Origin: P36-A1 sp049478495
GTDB taxonomy: Bacteria > Bacillota_I > Bacilli_A > JAJDGJ01
DNA length: 64,000 bases
Assembly: GCF_049478495.1 (NCBI RefSeq)
Contig: NZ_CP168083.1
Location: forward strand, 1,302,001 to 1,366,000
Reading direction: 5' to 3'
Shown here: piece by piece, positions 51,226 through 60,467 of the stretch
Layout of the letters: each line of letters opens with the position of its first letter
Position numbering within the stretch: position 1 is the stretch's first letter
Position numbers and translations under genes: made by a program
Notes under the pieces: generated by a model
Databases searched by the model: none
Told to the model about the DNA's origin: nothing
Seen by the model: only the letters and a program-made list of their open reading frames with translations

Positions 51226-52455
51226 TTAATCTATTTGTTTAGATACTATTTTTACAATATCAATTATAATATCTCTTGCTTTGGCCATGGATTCTAAAAC
51301 AGTAAATTCAAATCTTCCATGAAAGTTATTTCCACCTGTAAATATATTAGGGCATAATATTCCATCATATGATAACTTTGATCCATCTGTTCCACCTCTT
51401 ATTGCTTTTATATTAGGTGTGATATCATTTTTTATAAAAGCTTTTTTAGCTATTTCAACACATTTTGGATTTTTTAATATTGGAATTGCCATATTATAGT
51501 ATTGATCTTTAATTGTAACTTCTATTTGTAGATCTTTCTGTTCTTTTTTCATTTGTTCAACAATCTGGTATATGTACTTTTTTCGATATTCAAATATATC
51601 GCTATTATGATCTCTGATAATATATTCTAAGATACTTTTTTCAACATCACCACTCATATTAGTTAACATATAAAAGCCTTGATAGTTATCTGTCAGCTCT
51701 GGTTTATCAGCTTTTGGTAACATACTATGAAATTCATATGCTTTTTCTAATGAGTTTATCATTTTATTTTTAGCACTACCTGGATGAACGTTTAATCCCT
51801 GTATTTCTACTTTTAAACTTGCAGCATTAAATGTTTCATAATTTAATTCACCAATTTCACCACCATCTACTGTATAAGCATAGTCTGGTTTAAAATATTC
51901 AAGGTCAAAGTTATCTATTCCACTACCTATTTCTTCATCAAAGGTAAAAGCTACAATTATATCTCCATGTAATATAGCTTTATTATTGCTATAGTATTCT
52001 AACATTTCCATTATTATAGCAATTCCAGCTTTATCATCACCACCAAGTAATGTAGTTCCATCACTAGTTATAAGTGTTTGATTTTGATACTTTTTTAATT
52101 CATTAAATCTTTCAACACTCATTACTTCCCCTGTTTTAAAAACAATATCTTGTCCATTATAGTTTCTATGAATAATTGCCTTAACATTTTCTCCACTGTA
52201 ATCAGATGATGTATCTATATGTGCTACAAATCCTATTTTATCTACCTTATAATCTAAATTGCTTTTTAGAGTTGCGACTAAATAGCCATTACTATCTTCT
52301 TTAACTATAAGATTCATCTCTTGTAGTTGGTTTTTTAATATTTTTGCTAAGTCTTTCTGTTCTTTTGTACTTGGAATTGTTGTGGAGTTGGGATTGCTTT
52401 GAGTATTTACTTTGGTATAACTTATAAATCTTTGTAAAAGCTTTTCATTGTTCAT
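51226..52455 (-). CDS. pepT: Peptidase T (tripeptide aminopeptidase)
   Basis: The 409-aa length is normal for M20B. Metal-binding motifs are GFVAHIDTSSDYSG (His-x-Asp), LLGGDDKAGIAIIME (bridging Asp), FTFDEEIGSGIDNFDL (catalytic Glu-Glu), YTVDGGEIGELNYETFNAA, and the C-terminal FTGGNNFHGRFEF with the last His. The dimerisation lid domain lies between residues 208 and 315. It removes the N-terminal residue from tripeptides. Confidence 0.96.
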   Translation of the reverse strand: MNNEKLLQRFISYTKVNTQSNPNSTTIPSTKEQKDLAKILKNQLQEMNLIVKEDSNGYLVATLKSNLDYKVDKIGFVAHIDTSSDYSGENVKAIIHRNYNGQDIVFKTGEVMSVERFNELKKYQNQTLITSDGTTLLGGDDKAGIAIIMEMLEYYSNNKAILHGDIIVAFTFDEEIGSGIDNFDLEYFKPDYAYTVDGGEIGELNYETFNAASLKVEIQGLNVHPGSAKNKMINSLEKAYEFHSMLPKADKPELTDNYQGFYMLTNMSGDVEKSILEYIIRDHNSDIFEYRKKYIYQIVEQMKKEQKDLQIEVTIKDQYYNMAIPILKNPKCVEIAKKAFIKNDITPNIKAIRGGTDGSKLSYDGILCPNIFTGGNNFHGRFEFTVLESMAKARDIIIDIVKIVSKQID

Positions 52456-52485
52456 TTTATTTCTCCTAATCTAGATTTTTATATT

Positions 52486-52513
52486 AAAAAACAAGATATT
52501 AACTATCTTGTTC
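52486..52513 (-). terminator. Terminator at the end of the phosphate-region operon
   Basis: AACAAGATA and TATCTTGTT form a 9-bp stem with the kinase stop codon in the loop; the minus strand continues with TTTTTAATA. Confidence 0.75.
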
Positions 52514-53653
52514 AATTTTAGTTTTTTCATTTTCTATATTATCATTCAGTTCATTTTTTAATTTATCAGCAGCTTTAATAGGAAGTTCTATTGTAAAAGT
52601 TGATCCTTTTCCTTCTACTGATTCTACTTCAATATTACCATGTAGTTTTTCTATTAAATTTTTAACTATACTTAATCCTAAACCAAAACCACCACTATCA
52701 CGATGTCTTGATTTATCTACTCTATAAAAACGATCAAATATTTTAGCTTTATCTTCTTCTGAAATACCTACTCCAGTATCTACAACAGCAATTTTAATTT
52801 TGCTGTTATTTCTCATAGCACTAACACTTACACTACCTTCTTTAGTATATTTAATTCCATTGTTTACTAAATTTATTATGATTTGTTTTAGAAGTTGATA
52901 GTTTGAATTAAGTGGAATTTCTACATAATTATGAAATTCTACTGGTATTCTAGTCTCTTGTGCCTCATAAATAAATCTTAGTTCATCGAATAGTTTAGAT
53001 AATGATATTTTATCAATATCTATTTCTGTTTGCATAGTAGTTGTTAAATTATCTACTAATCCATTTATTCTATTTGCTTCTGAGTTTATTGTACCAATTA
53101 TTTTTTTTATTTCTTTTTCATCTGTAATACGACCTGAATCAATTAAATCACTTAAACCTATAATTGCTGTTAAGGGTGTTTTAACCTCATGTCTTAAATC
53201 TGATATAAAGTATTGTTGTTGTCTATTTAAATCTTTTATTGAAGTAACATCATGATAAGATATTAATATTGCTTTTTCATCATTGCGACCTATTTTATCT
53301 AAATCGACATAATAATCCTTACCATCAATTATTTTATCTATTCTAATACTGTTGTGGCCACCTCTTACAAAGTCATCGATTGTTTTATCTGTTTGTAAGA
53401 ATGTTTGTTGAGTTATATCAATTTCATCATGTAATTTCAAGAAACTTGTATTTGCTGCGATAACATTTTTATCAAAAGTTATCATTACTGCAGGTGATCG
53501 TAGACTAATTACCATATCCCCTAGGATTCTATCTTTTTCGTCTAGGTTTCTTTGAAATTTTTGATGATCATCTTCATTCTTTTTTATATATCTTGATCTT
53601 AAGTAATACGATATGATGACAAAGAGAAAAACCAGGTTAACAACAATAATCAT
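52499..53653 (-). CDS. phoR: Sensor histidine kinase, PhoR-like
   Basis: The 384-aa kinase has one membrane helix at residues 2-17, a PAS-like domain (about 45-125, AVMITFDKNVIAANTSFLKL), the phospho-acceptor box FISDLRHEVKTPLTAIIG (His near residue 150) and an ATPase domain with IINLVNNGIKYTKEG, DTGVGISEEDKAKIFDRFYR and GGFGLGLSIVKNL. Linkage to phoP-phoU-pst implies phosphate sensing. The frame remains open for 26 codons upstream without ATG, GTG or TTG; the ATG at 53653 has a modest AGGGA site. Confidence 0.88.
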   Translation of the reverse strand: MIIVVNLVFLFVIISYYLRSRYIKKNEDDHQKFQRNLDEKDRILGDMVISLRSPAVMITFDKNVIAANTSFLKLHDEIDITQQTFLQTDKTIDDFVRGGHNSIRIDKIIDGKDYYVDLDKIGRNDEKAILISYHDVTSIKDLNRQQQYFISDLRHEVKTPLTAIIGLSDLIDSGRITDEKEIKKIIGTINSEANRINGLVDNLTTTMQTEIDIDKISLSKLFDELRFIYEAQETRIPVEFHNYVEIPLNSNYQLLKQIIINLVNNGIKYTKEGSVSVSAMRNNSKIKIAVVDTGVGISEEDKAKIFDRFYRVDKSRHRDSGGFGLGLSIVKNLIEKLHGNIEVESVEGKGSTFTIELPIKAADKLKNELNDNIENEKTKIEQDS

Positions 53654-53726
53654 TGTTTCCCTGGGGATTATATTATCCGTAAAAAATTCGTCTACATCGT
53701 TATTGAGCTTAAACGGAGATAGATAA

Positions 53727-54386
53727 TCACGCAGTGAATAAATAACCTACACCTCTTTTTGAAGAAATTCTATTTTTTAAATCTAATTTTCTTTTTAGTG
53801 ATGATATGTGAACATCAATAACTCTTAAATCATTTAATTCATCATGACCCCATACTTTATCCATGATTTTTTCACGACTTATAACAATGTTTTTATTTTC
53901 TATTAAATAAACTAACATATCAAATTCTATCTTAGATAGTACTATTTCTTGACCATCTTTTGTTGTAGAACGTTTATCTAAATCGATTTCAACATCGTCA
54001 AATTTAATTATGTGGCTATTTCCTTTTTTAGTCTTTCTTAAAAGTGCATTAATTCTTGCATTTAGTTCTCTTGATGAGAATGGTTTTGTCATATAATCAT
54101 CTGCACCTGCATCTAAAGCTCTAACAATATCCATCTCTTCATTTTTAGCTGTTAACATTATAATTTTTAGATCATCATTTGTTTTTCTAATCTCTTGAAT
54201 TACACTAAAACCATCTCTTTGTGGAAGCATCCAATCCACAATAGCTAAATCATAAAAATTATTTTGTAACTTTTCTAATCCTTCTTGCCCATTATCGGCA
54301 AATTCTAATTCATACTGCTCTTTTAGATCATACTCAAGTAGCATTTGTAATGCTGATTCGTCTTCAATTACTAGTATTTTTTTCAT
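53727..54386 (-). CDS. phoP: Response regulator, PhoP/PhoB-like (OmpR family)
   Basis: From ATG 54386 the product is 219 aa and starts MKKILVIEDESALQMLL; an upstream in-frame ATG at 54449 would add 21 residues lying inside phoU and is rejected. Receiver landmarks are YDLAIVDWMLPQRDGFS (acceptor Asp), MLTAKNEEMD and DDYMTKPFSSREL. The winged helix has LSKIEFDMLVYLIENKN and VIDVHISSLKRKLDLKNR. It should control pst genes through the Pho-box-like repeats. Confidence 0.92.
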   Translation of the reverse strand: MKKILVIEDESALQMLLEYDLKEQYELEFADNGQEGLEKLQNNFYDLAIVDWMLPQRDGFSVIQEIRKTNDDLKIIMLTAKNEEMDIVRALDAGADDYMTKPFSSRELNARINALLRKTKKGNSHIIKFDDVEIDLDKRSTTKDGQEIVLSKIEFDMLVYLIENKNIVISREKIMDKVWGHDELNDLRVIDVHISSLKRKLDLKNRISSKRGVGYLFTA

Positions 54387-54400
54387 TGTATTATCCCCCA

Positions 54401-55051
54401 TTATAGTTCGACAAAAGTACCATTTGCGATAAATATTATTGCCTCGCAAATATTATTAATGTGATCTCTTGCTCTTTCAAGATTTCTCATTACACCCATT
54501 AATAAGACATACGACTCTACATTGTCCTCTTTTATTAAGTCAAAAGGATTACTTTTTAAAGTCTCATTCAATACTTCATCTATTTCATTTGAAGAAGCTA
54601 ACTTGTAAGCAGCGTTAACATCTTCTTCATTTATTATAGTAACACAATTCTCTAACATTTTCACAACAATATTAGACATTTTCATAGTATTTTTTAAAAA
54701 TCTTTCAGTTAGGAAGGTTTTGTCGGTATTTACTATAGCTGTTTTAGCTATACTCTTTGCATAATCGCCAATTCTTTCTAAGTCATTTGATATTTTTAAA
54801 GCTGCAATTAATCTTCTTAAGTCTTTAGCCATCGGTTGATATTTCGCAAGAGAAACCATTACTGTATAATTGATTTGTTCTTCTAAGTGATTGATGATAT
54901 CATCTCTTTCAATTACCTTTACTGCTTTTTTATTATCTGCTTGTAGTAATGCTTCAACTGATTCTTTGTGGTTTTTAATTGTTAACTCAAACATTCTTAA
55001 CACTTCTTCTTGTAGTTCTTCTAATGTTGCATCGATTAAATTTTTTACCAT
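54401..55051 (-). CDS. phoU: Phosphate-specific transport accessory protein PhoU
   Basis: The 216-aa protein has two three-helix bundles. The paired PhoU signatures are ALLQADNKKAVKVIERDD and KDLRRLIAALKISNDLERIG, then NLERARDHINNICEA in the second half. PhoU links the Pst transporter to PhoR and prevents excess phosphate uptake. It lies 11 bases after pstB. Confidence 0.95.
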   Translation of the reverse strand: MVKNLIDATLEELQEEVLRMFELTIKNHKESVEALLQADNKKAVKVIERDDIINHLEEQINYTVMVSLAKYQPMAKDLRRLIAALKISNDLERIGDYAKSIAKTAIVNTDKTFLTERFLKNTMKMSNIVVKMLENCVTIINEEDVNAAYKLASSNEIDEVLNETLKSNPFDLIKEDNVESYVLLMGVMRNLERARDHINNICEAIIFIANGTFVEL

Positions 55052-55062
55052 TTTATTTCCTC

Positions 55063-55824
55063 CTATCCAAATCTACCTGTTACATAATCTTCTGTTTCTT
55101 GTTTATCTGGATTTGAGAAGATTGTATCAGTGTTGTTGTACTCTATTAAATCGCCCATATAGAAAAATGCTGTATAATCAGAAATTCTTGCTGCTTGTTG
55201 CATTGAGTGAGTAACTATTATAATAGTATAGTTATCTTTTAAACTTTCAATTAGCTCTTCTACTTTTGCTGTTGCAATTGGATCAAGAGCACTTGTTGGT
55301 TCATCCATTAAGATTACTCCTGGATTCATTGCTATTGTTCTTGCAATACAAAGTCTTTGTTGTTGACCACCTGATAATGACATTGCAGATTCATGTAATC
55401 TATCTTTTACTTCATCCCATAAAGCTGCTTTTTTTAAACTATCTTCAACTATTTTATCTAAAGTTGCTTTATCTTTTGTTCCTTGACATTTAGGTCCATA
55501 AATTACATTATCATATATGTTCATTGGAAATGGGTTTGGTCTTTGAAATACCATTCCAACATTTTTTCTTAAACTTAAAACATCACTTTTAGAAATATCT
55601 TTACCTTCATAAAGTATTTCTCCTGTTATACTAACGCTATCTATTAAGTCATTCATTCTATTTAAGCATCTAAGAAATGTTGATTTACCACTCCCACTTG
55701 ATCCTATTAATGCTGTGACTTTATTCTTATAAATATCTAATGATATTCCATGTAATGCATGTTTACTTCCATAATATAAATCTAAATTTTTTATTTCAAA
55801 CTCTGTTTTTAAAGTATTATCCAA
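55063..55824 (-). CDS. pstB: Phosphate ABC transporter ATPase PstB
   Basis: The 253-aa ATPase has Walker [20 protein letters not shown] (the RCLNRMND tail is PstB-specific), [18 protein letters not shown], signature [15 protein letters not shown], Walker [17 protein letters not shown] and [13 protein letters not shown]. It drives high-affinity phosphate import. Confidence 0.97.
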   Translation of the reverse strand: MDNTLKTEFEIKNLDLYYGSKHALHGISLDIYKNKVTALIGSSGSGKSTFLRCLNRMNDLIDSVSITGEILYEGKDISKSDVLSLRKNVGMVFQRPNPFPMNIYDNVIYGPKCQGTKDKATLDKIVEDSLKKAALWDEVKDRLHESAMSLSGGQQQRLCIARTIAMNPGVILMDEPTSALDPIATAKVEELIESLKDNYTIIIVTHSMQQAARISDYTAFFYMGDLIEYNNTDTIFSNPDKQETEDYVTGRFG

Positions 55825-55826
55825 GT

Positions 55827-56645
55827 TTAGTACCCTCTTTTCTTCTTAAAGTGTGATTTCATTAGTTTAATACTTAAGTTTAATACAATTACTATTATAA
55901 CTAATATTAATGCTAATGAGTAGGCTTCATTTATTCCACCTTCTGCATATGTTGGTTCTTGTAATATTAAGTATAATTGTGTTGCTAAGGTTGCTCCAGG
56001 ATCCATGATAGATGTTGGAAATTTTGCTAAGCTTCCTATTACAAATAAGATTGCTGCTGTTTCTCCTATTATTCTACCAATAGCTAGTACTATACCATTT
56101 ATTATACCATCTACGCATCCAGGTACAACTACTTTTACGACTGTATCAAATCTTGTAGCTCCTAAAGCTAATGAAGCTTCTATTTGAGAACGCTCTATTG
56201 TTTTAATTGCTTCTTCTGTATTTTTAATTAGTAATGGTAATATTACTAATGAAACAGTTAATGATCCTGCTAATATTGATCGATGCATTCCTACAAAGTA
56301 GATAAAGAATGATAATCCAAATAATCCAAAGATGATAGAAGGTATTCCTGATAATGAATCAATTGAAAATCTTATTATTTCTAATGCTCTATTCTTTTTA
56401 GCATATAACTGCATGTATATTGCACTAAATACTCCTATTGGTACTGCAATAACTAATGCTATTAAGATTACCATTAAAGTTGAAACTATTAATCCTGATG
56501 ATCTAAATAGTAGCTCTAAATTAAGGTTTGTTATTCCTTGTAAAAAGACAAAGTATACTATTGCAACAACATTAATTAATAATATCGCAACACATAAATA
56601 TATTAGTCCTTTTAAAATGTTATTTCCTAATTTGCTATTAAGCAT
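55827..56645 (-). CDS. pstA: Phosphate ABC transporter permease PstA
   Basis: The product from ATG 56645 is 272 aa; GTG codons just upstream overlap the GGTGG site and the pstC end. Six membrane helices are visible. The inner-membrane binding loop is [21 protein letters not shown]. The domain [15 protein letters not shown] matches PstA. Confidence 0.95.
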   Translation of the reverse strand: MLNSKLGNNILKGLIYLCVAILLINVVAIVYFVFLQGITNLNLELLFRSSGLIVSTLMVILIALVIAVPIGVFSAIYMQLYAKKNRALEIIRFSIDSLSGIPSIIFGLFGLSFFIYFVGMHRSILAGSLTVSLVILPLLIKNTEEAIKTIERSQIEASLALGATRFDTVVKVVVPGCVDGIINGIVLAIGRIIGETAAILFVIGSLAKFPTSIMDPGATLATQLYLILQEPTYAEGGINEAYSLALILVIIVIVLNLSIKLMKSHFKKKRGY

Positions 56646-57522
56646 TTTTAGCACCACCTTTTTTCATTACATATAATAATATTAAGTTTAATATCATTAT
56701 TAGTATAAACAAGATTATTCCTGTTGCATATAAGGCATTTTGATGCAGTCCTGAAGCATATCCCATTTCTGTTGCAATGTTTGAAGTTAATGTTCTAACT
56801 GGATACAAAAGATTGCTTGGATTGTTTACCGCATTTCCTGATACTAGCATTACAGCCATTGTTTCACCAATAACTTTTCCTGCTCCTAAAACTATTGCAG
56901 AAAAGATACCTGTTTTAGCTGCTTTTAAATCAACTTTAAACATTGTTTGAATTTCATTTGCTCCTAAAGCTAAACTTGCTTCTTTATATGATTTATCAAC
57001 AGCATCTAAAGCTGATACTGAGATTGATATAATTGTTGGTAGACTCATTAGTGTTAGTACTGCTACTGCTGCTAATAAACTATTACCAACTACTCCATGT
57101 ATATAATAAAAGTTGTCATAGATGAATTTCACTAGGGTTTTTAGAATAAAGAAACCAAATATTACTGATGGTATTCCTGCTAATAACTCTACAAAAAACA
57201 TTACAAAACTTTTTAATTTTGGTGTTGCTATTTTAGATAAATATAATGAACATAATATTCCAATTGGTACTGCAATTACTAATGATAATATTGTTGTTGC
57301 AAAGGTTGCTAATATCATTTTTAATAGTCCAAATGATTGAGGTGAGGCATCTGGTGCCCAACGTCCATTTAATATCATTTGAAAGAATCCATATTCTTTC
57401 ATTGCAGGAAATCCTGATACAAAGATGAATCCAATAATTACTATTAATATTATTGCAGCCAATAAAGCACTTATTTTGAATAACGTTTCAAAAATCGTTC
57501 CTTTAAGTTGTCTGTTTTTCAT
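56638..57522 (-). CDS. pstC: Phosphate ABC transporter permease PstC
   Basis: The 294-aa permease has six membrane helices. It carries GIPSVIFGFFILKTL and the coupling loop [19 protein letters not shown]. PstC forms the channel with PstA. It starts one base after the pstS stop. Confidence 0.95.
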   Translation of the reverse strand: MKNRQLKGTIFETLFKISALLAAIILIVIIGFIFVSGFPAMKEYGFFQMILNGRWAPDASPQSFGLLKMILATFATTILSLVIAVPIGILCSLYLSKIATPKLKSFVMFFVELLAGIPSVIFGFFILKTLVKFIYDNFYYIHGVVGNSLLAAVAVLTLMSLPTIISISVSALDAVDKSYKEASLALGANEIQTMFKVDLKAAKTGIFSAIVLGAGKVIGETMAVMLVSGNAVNNPSNLLYPVRTLTSNIATEMGYASGLHQNALYATGIILFILIMILNLILLYVMKKGGAKNA

Positions 57523-57523
57523 T

Positions 57524-58348
57524 TTATTGCTCTACTTTCCCAGGTATGAAACCTGAATTTCTAATCTCTTTTTGTCCATCTTCACTCTTCAAGTACTCAA
57601 TGAACTGTTTGACATCAGTATTTTCTTTCATATAAAGCAGATGAAAGTCTCTACTTAATATGTACTGATTATTTGAAATTGTCTCTTCATTTGGAACAAT
57701 ACCATTTACACCAATTAGCTTGATTTTTTCATCAACTGAGTCAACTGATATATAACCTATTGCTCCTTTTTTCTCGCTTATGTTTTCTATTACTGCCCCT
57801 GTTGAATTCACAACGATTGGGCCTAATGTATCTACGATGCTTGATTTGTCTTCTTGAATCAAGTCAGCCGTTTCTTCAAAGGCTGATTTTGTACCACTTC
57901 CACTTTCTCTTGAAACTAAAACTATTGGTACATCAAATCCGCCTAATTCTTTCCAATTTGTAATTTTTCCTGAAAAGATGTCGTGTAATTGATTTACAGT
58001 TAAATTTGAGATGCTGTTTTCATTACTTACTACTACTCCTATAGCATCTATGGCAATTTTGTAATCAACTAGTCCTAATTGTAGCTCATCTTCGGCCAAA
58101 GGTCTTGAACTCATTCCAATATCTGAGACTTTTGATGCTGCAGCTTTAATACCTGCACTAGATCCATCTGCAGCCAATACTATTCCTTCGCCTGTTTTTT
58201 TAGTGTATGCCGATGTTAATTTTTCCATCAATGGCGCAACTGAAGTTGAACCTGATATTTCCATTTTTATCGATGATTCACTACAACCTGTTAAACCTAC
58301 TATTAATAGGGCAATACTAAAGAATTTTAATAACTTTTTCTTCTTCAT
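57524..58348 (-). CDS. pstS: Phosphate-binding lipoprotein PstS, copy 1
   Basis: The 274-aa lipoprotein has a signal peptide ending in the lipobox LTGC (Cys about residue 22). Phosphate contacts are in SGSTSVAPLMEKLTSAY, DGSSAGIKAA and RESGSGTKSAFEETA. It is directly linked to pstCAB. Pho-box-like repeats lie about 60 bases upstream. It is about 65-70 percent identical by eye to copy 2. Confidence 0.95.
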   Translation of the reverse strand: MKKKKLLKFFSIALLIVGLTGCSESSIKMEISGSTSVAPLMEKLTSAYTKKTGEGIVLAADGSSAGIKAAASKVSDIGMSSRPLAEDELQLGLVDYKIAIDAIGVVVSNENSISNLTVNQLHDIFSGKITNWKELGGFDVPIVLVSRESGSGTKSAFEETADLIQEDKSSIVDTLGPIVVNSTGAVIENISEKKGAIGYISVDSVDEKIKLIGVNGIVPNEETISNNQYILSRDFHLLYMKENTDVKQFIEYLKSEDGQKEIRNSGFIPGKVEQ

Positions 58349-58408
58349 TCACACAACTCCTTTTCGTCATAATAATATCTAAAATCCATAAAATTTAAAA
58401 AAATATTT

Positions 58409-58425
58409 AGTTAATATTAAGTTAA
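58409..58425 (-). promoter_or_regulatory. Putative Pho boxes upstream of pstS copy 1
   Basis: The minus strand has TTAACT, a 5-base spacer and TTAACT, the 11-base spacing of PhoP-binding repeats in Bacillota. Confidence 0.6.
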
Positions 58426-58640
58426 TTTAATATTATGTTCACTTATAGATAAGTTATGATTTCTCATATTAAATATAATAGTATTTTTAGAAATTATAAC
58501 ATAGACTTTTTAATATAATATTTAAATTGATAATAAAAGATTAAGCTTTATTACTTATTTATCAAATTGATTTATAGAAATCATTTTAAGCAATAAAAGC
58601 TACTTTTAGTTATTTATTATATTTGTGGAGTTATTTTCAA

Positions 58641-58662
58641 AAAAAGTTCCTATTGGAACCAT
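58641..58662 (-). terminator. Terminator after pstS copy 2
   Basis: GTTCC and GGAAC, or GGTTCC on the 5' side, with an AATA loop and then seven T on the minus strand. It would separate the second pstS from the main pst operon. Confidence 0.7.
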
Positions 58663-58667
58663 TACTT

Positions 58668-59492
58668 TTATTTTCCTGCTTTTACTGGTACAAATCCAGC
58701 TTCTTTAATTGCTTCTTGTCCATCATTGCTTTGTAAATACTCTATAAATGAACTTACATTTTTATTTTCCTCTTTATATACTAAGTGAAAATCTCTACTT
58801 AACGGATATTTTCCATCACTTATTGTTTTTTCTGCTGGTATTTTTTTATCGATTGATAAAAGTTTTACTTTAGAGTCAACTGAATCAACAGATATGTAAC
58901 CTATTGCTCCTTCTTTTTGACTTACATTTTCAATAACTGCACCAGTAGAATTTGCTGTTATTGGGCCTAGTGAATCTACAACACTTGACTTGTCTTCTTT
59001 AATTAAATCTAGTGTCTCTTCAAAGGCTGATTTAGTTCCACTTCCACTTTCTCTTGAGACTAAAACTATTTGTAAATCTTCTCCTCCAAGTTCTTTCCAA
59101 TTCACAATTTTTTTTGAAAAGATGTCATGTAATTGTTGCATACTTAAATCTTTAACACTGTTTTTATTATTAACCACTACTCCTATAGCATCTATTGCTA
59201 CTTTGTAATCGACTACTCCACTTTGTAGTTCTTCTGTTGTTAGTGGTCTTGAACTCATACCAATGTCTGATACTTTTTCAATCGCTGCTTTAATACCAGC
59301 ACTTGAACCATCAGGTGATAACACAATTTCTTCATTACTGTTTTCTGAATAGACTTTTGTTAGCTTTTCCATCAATGGCGCCATTGACGTTGATCCAGAT
59401 ATAGTTAATTTTGCTGCTGAGCTACTACAAGCACTAATGCTTGCTACAATTAAACCAAAACATAATAATTTTACTAATTTAAATTTTTTCAT
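58668..59492 (-). CDS. Phosphate-binding lipoprotein PstS, copy 2
   Basis: The 274-aa lipoprotein has a signal peptide with lipobox ISAC (Cys about residue 22). It has the same ligand motifs as copy 1: SGSTSMAPLMEKLTKVY, DGSSAGIKAA and RESGSGTKSAFEET. It is followed by its own terminator and preceded by three Pho-box-like repeats, so it is a separately controlled transcription unit. It may supply a second binding protein to the same PstCAB permease with different affinity. Confidence 0.93.
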   Translation of the reverse strand: MKKFKLVKLLCFGLIVASISACSSSAAKLTISGSTSMAPLMEKLTKVYSENSNEEIVLSPDGSSAGIKAAIEKVSDIGMSSRPLTTEELQSGVVDYKVAIDAIGVVVNNKNSVKDLSMQQLHDIFSKKIVNWKELGGEDLQIVLVSRESGSGTKSAFEETLDLIKEDKSSVVDSLGPITANSTGAVIENVSQKEGAIGYISVDSVDSKVKLLSIDKKIPAEKTISDGKYPLSRDFHLVYKEENKNVSSFIEYLQSNDGQEAIKEAGFVPVKAGK

Positions 59493-59542
59493 TTCTTACA
59501 TCTCCTTTTCGCATATATAATAAACTCTATAAATTAAAGATA

Positions 59543-59570
59543 TAAAAATAAAATGTTAACTTTTAGTTAA
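59543..59570 (-). promoter_or_regulatory. Putative Pho boxes upstream of pstS copy 2
   Basis: Three hexamers with 11-base spacing: TTAACT, TTAACA and TTTTTA on the minus strand, about 50-80 bases before the ATG. Confidence 0.65.
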
Positions 59571-59677
59571 CTAGATATTATGGTTTTTTATAGATATTTT
59601 TAACTTAAAGTTGCTTTATATAATTAAATTTTAACAATAACTTGATTATTATTTATATCGATATAGAATTAATTTAT

Positions 59678-59704
59678 AAAAAAAGAGCTTTAATAGCTCT
59701 TTTC
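59678..59704 (-). terminator. Terminator after the VUT-family transporter
   Basis: AAAGAGCT and AGCTCTTT form an 8-bp stem followed by seven T on the minus strand. Confidence 0.85.
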
Positions 59705-59710
59705 TGTTTA

Positions 59711-60415
59711 TTAGATGTCTAATAGGTTTATTGGTTTAATTTTTCGGCATAAATATAGAAAAGGTGTGTCAATTAGAGATGTAAATATATAAATTATATA
59801 AGTAGAAATTATAACATTTATCAAATCAGTATTACTAAATACACCATAAAATGCTACAAGATTAAAAAGTATGGCATTTAATAGTTGTGATATTAAGGTT
59901 GAGCCATTGTTTCTAATCCATAAGTATTTACTTTCATCTTTATTAAATTTTTTGGTAATACCCCACCACATATAATATAATCTTACATCGATTAATTGTA
60001 CTATCACATAGACAAACAATCCTGCAAAAATAATTCTTGGTGAATTTGAAAACACTAGTTTAAAGTGCGACATCATTACATCACCTTCAGCTGGGCTAAA
60101 ATGTAGCCATAGTTGTGATGCTGCTATAAAAGCTAGTAAAATGATGAATCCAAGCATTACAATTCTATCGGCAGTTTTTCGATCATACTTTTCACATACT
60201 AAGTCTGATACTAGAAATGAGGTTGCAAAGGCTACATTTCCAAGTGTCATGGTCATTCCAAAAGCATTTACTAATAACATTACTTCGATATTTGCTAATA
60301 ATAAGGCAACTACATTCCATACTACTAATCCATACTTTCCAAATAATTTGTACATTACTAAAAATAGTCCAAAGTAGATAAAGACACTTATTATTAATAA
60401 TAGTTCATTACTCAT
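59711..60415 (-). CDS. Queuosine-precursor transporter (VUT/YhhQ family)
   Basis: The 234-aa protein has six membrane helices. VAFATSFLVSDLVCEKYDRK near residue 80 is the family signature. The YhhQ family imports queuosine precursors (preQ0/preQ1 or queuine). No preQ1 riboswitch is seen: the upstream gap of 52 bases contains only a hairpin and a GAGGAGG site. It follows the Na/Pi symporter gene. Confidence 0.88.
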   Translation of the reverse strand: MSNELLLIISVFIYFGLFLVMYKLFGKYGLVVWNVVALLLANIEVMLLVNAFGMTMTLGNVAFATSFLVSDLVCEKYDRKTADRIVMLGFIILLAFIAASQLWLHFSPAEGDVMMSHFKLVFSNSPRIIFAGLFVYVIVQLIDVRLYYMWWGITKKFNKDESKYLWIRNNGSTLISQLLNAILFNLVAFYGVFSNTDLINVIISTYIIYIFTSLIDTPFLYLCRKIKPINLLDI

Positions 60416-60431
60416 TTATTGTTCCTCCTCT

Positions 60432-60463
60432 AAAAAAAGTGTTTACTTAGAAACACTTTTTCT
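60432..60463 (-). terminator. Terminator after the Na/Pi symporter
   Basis: AAAAGTGTTT and AAACACTTTT form a perfect 10-bp stem, with T-runs on both strands. Confidence 0.85.
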
Positions 60464-60467
60464 GTTA

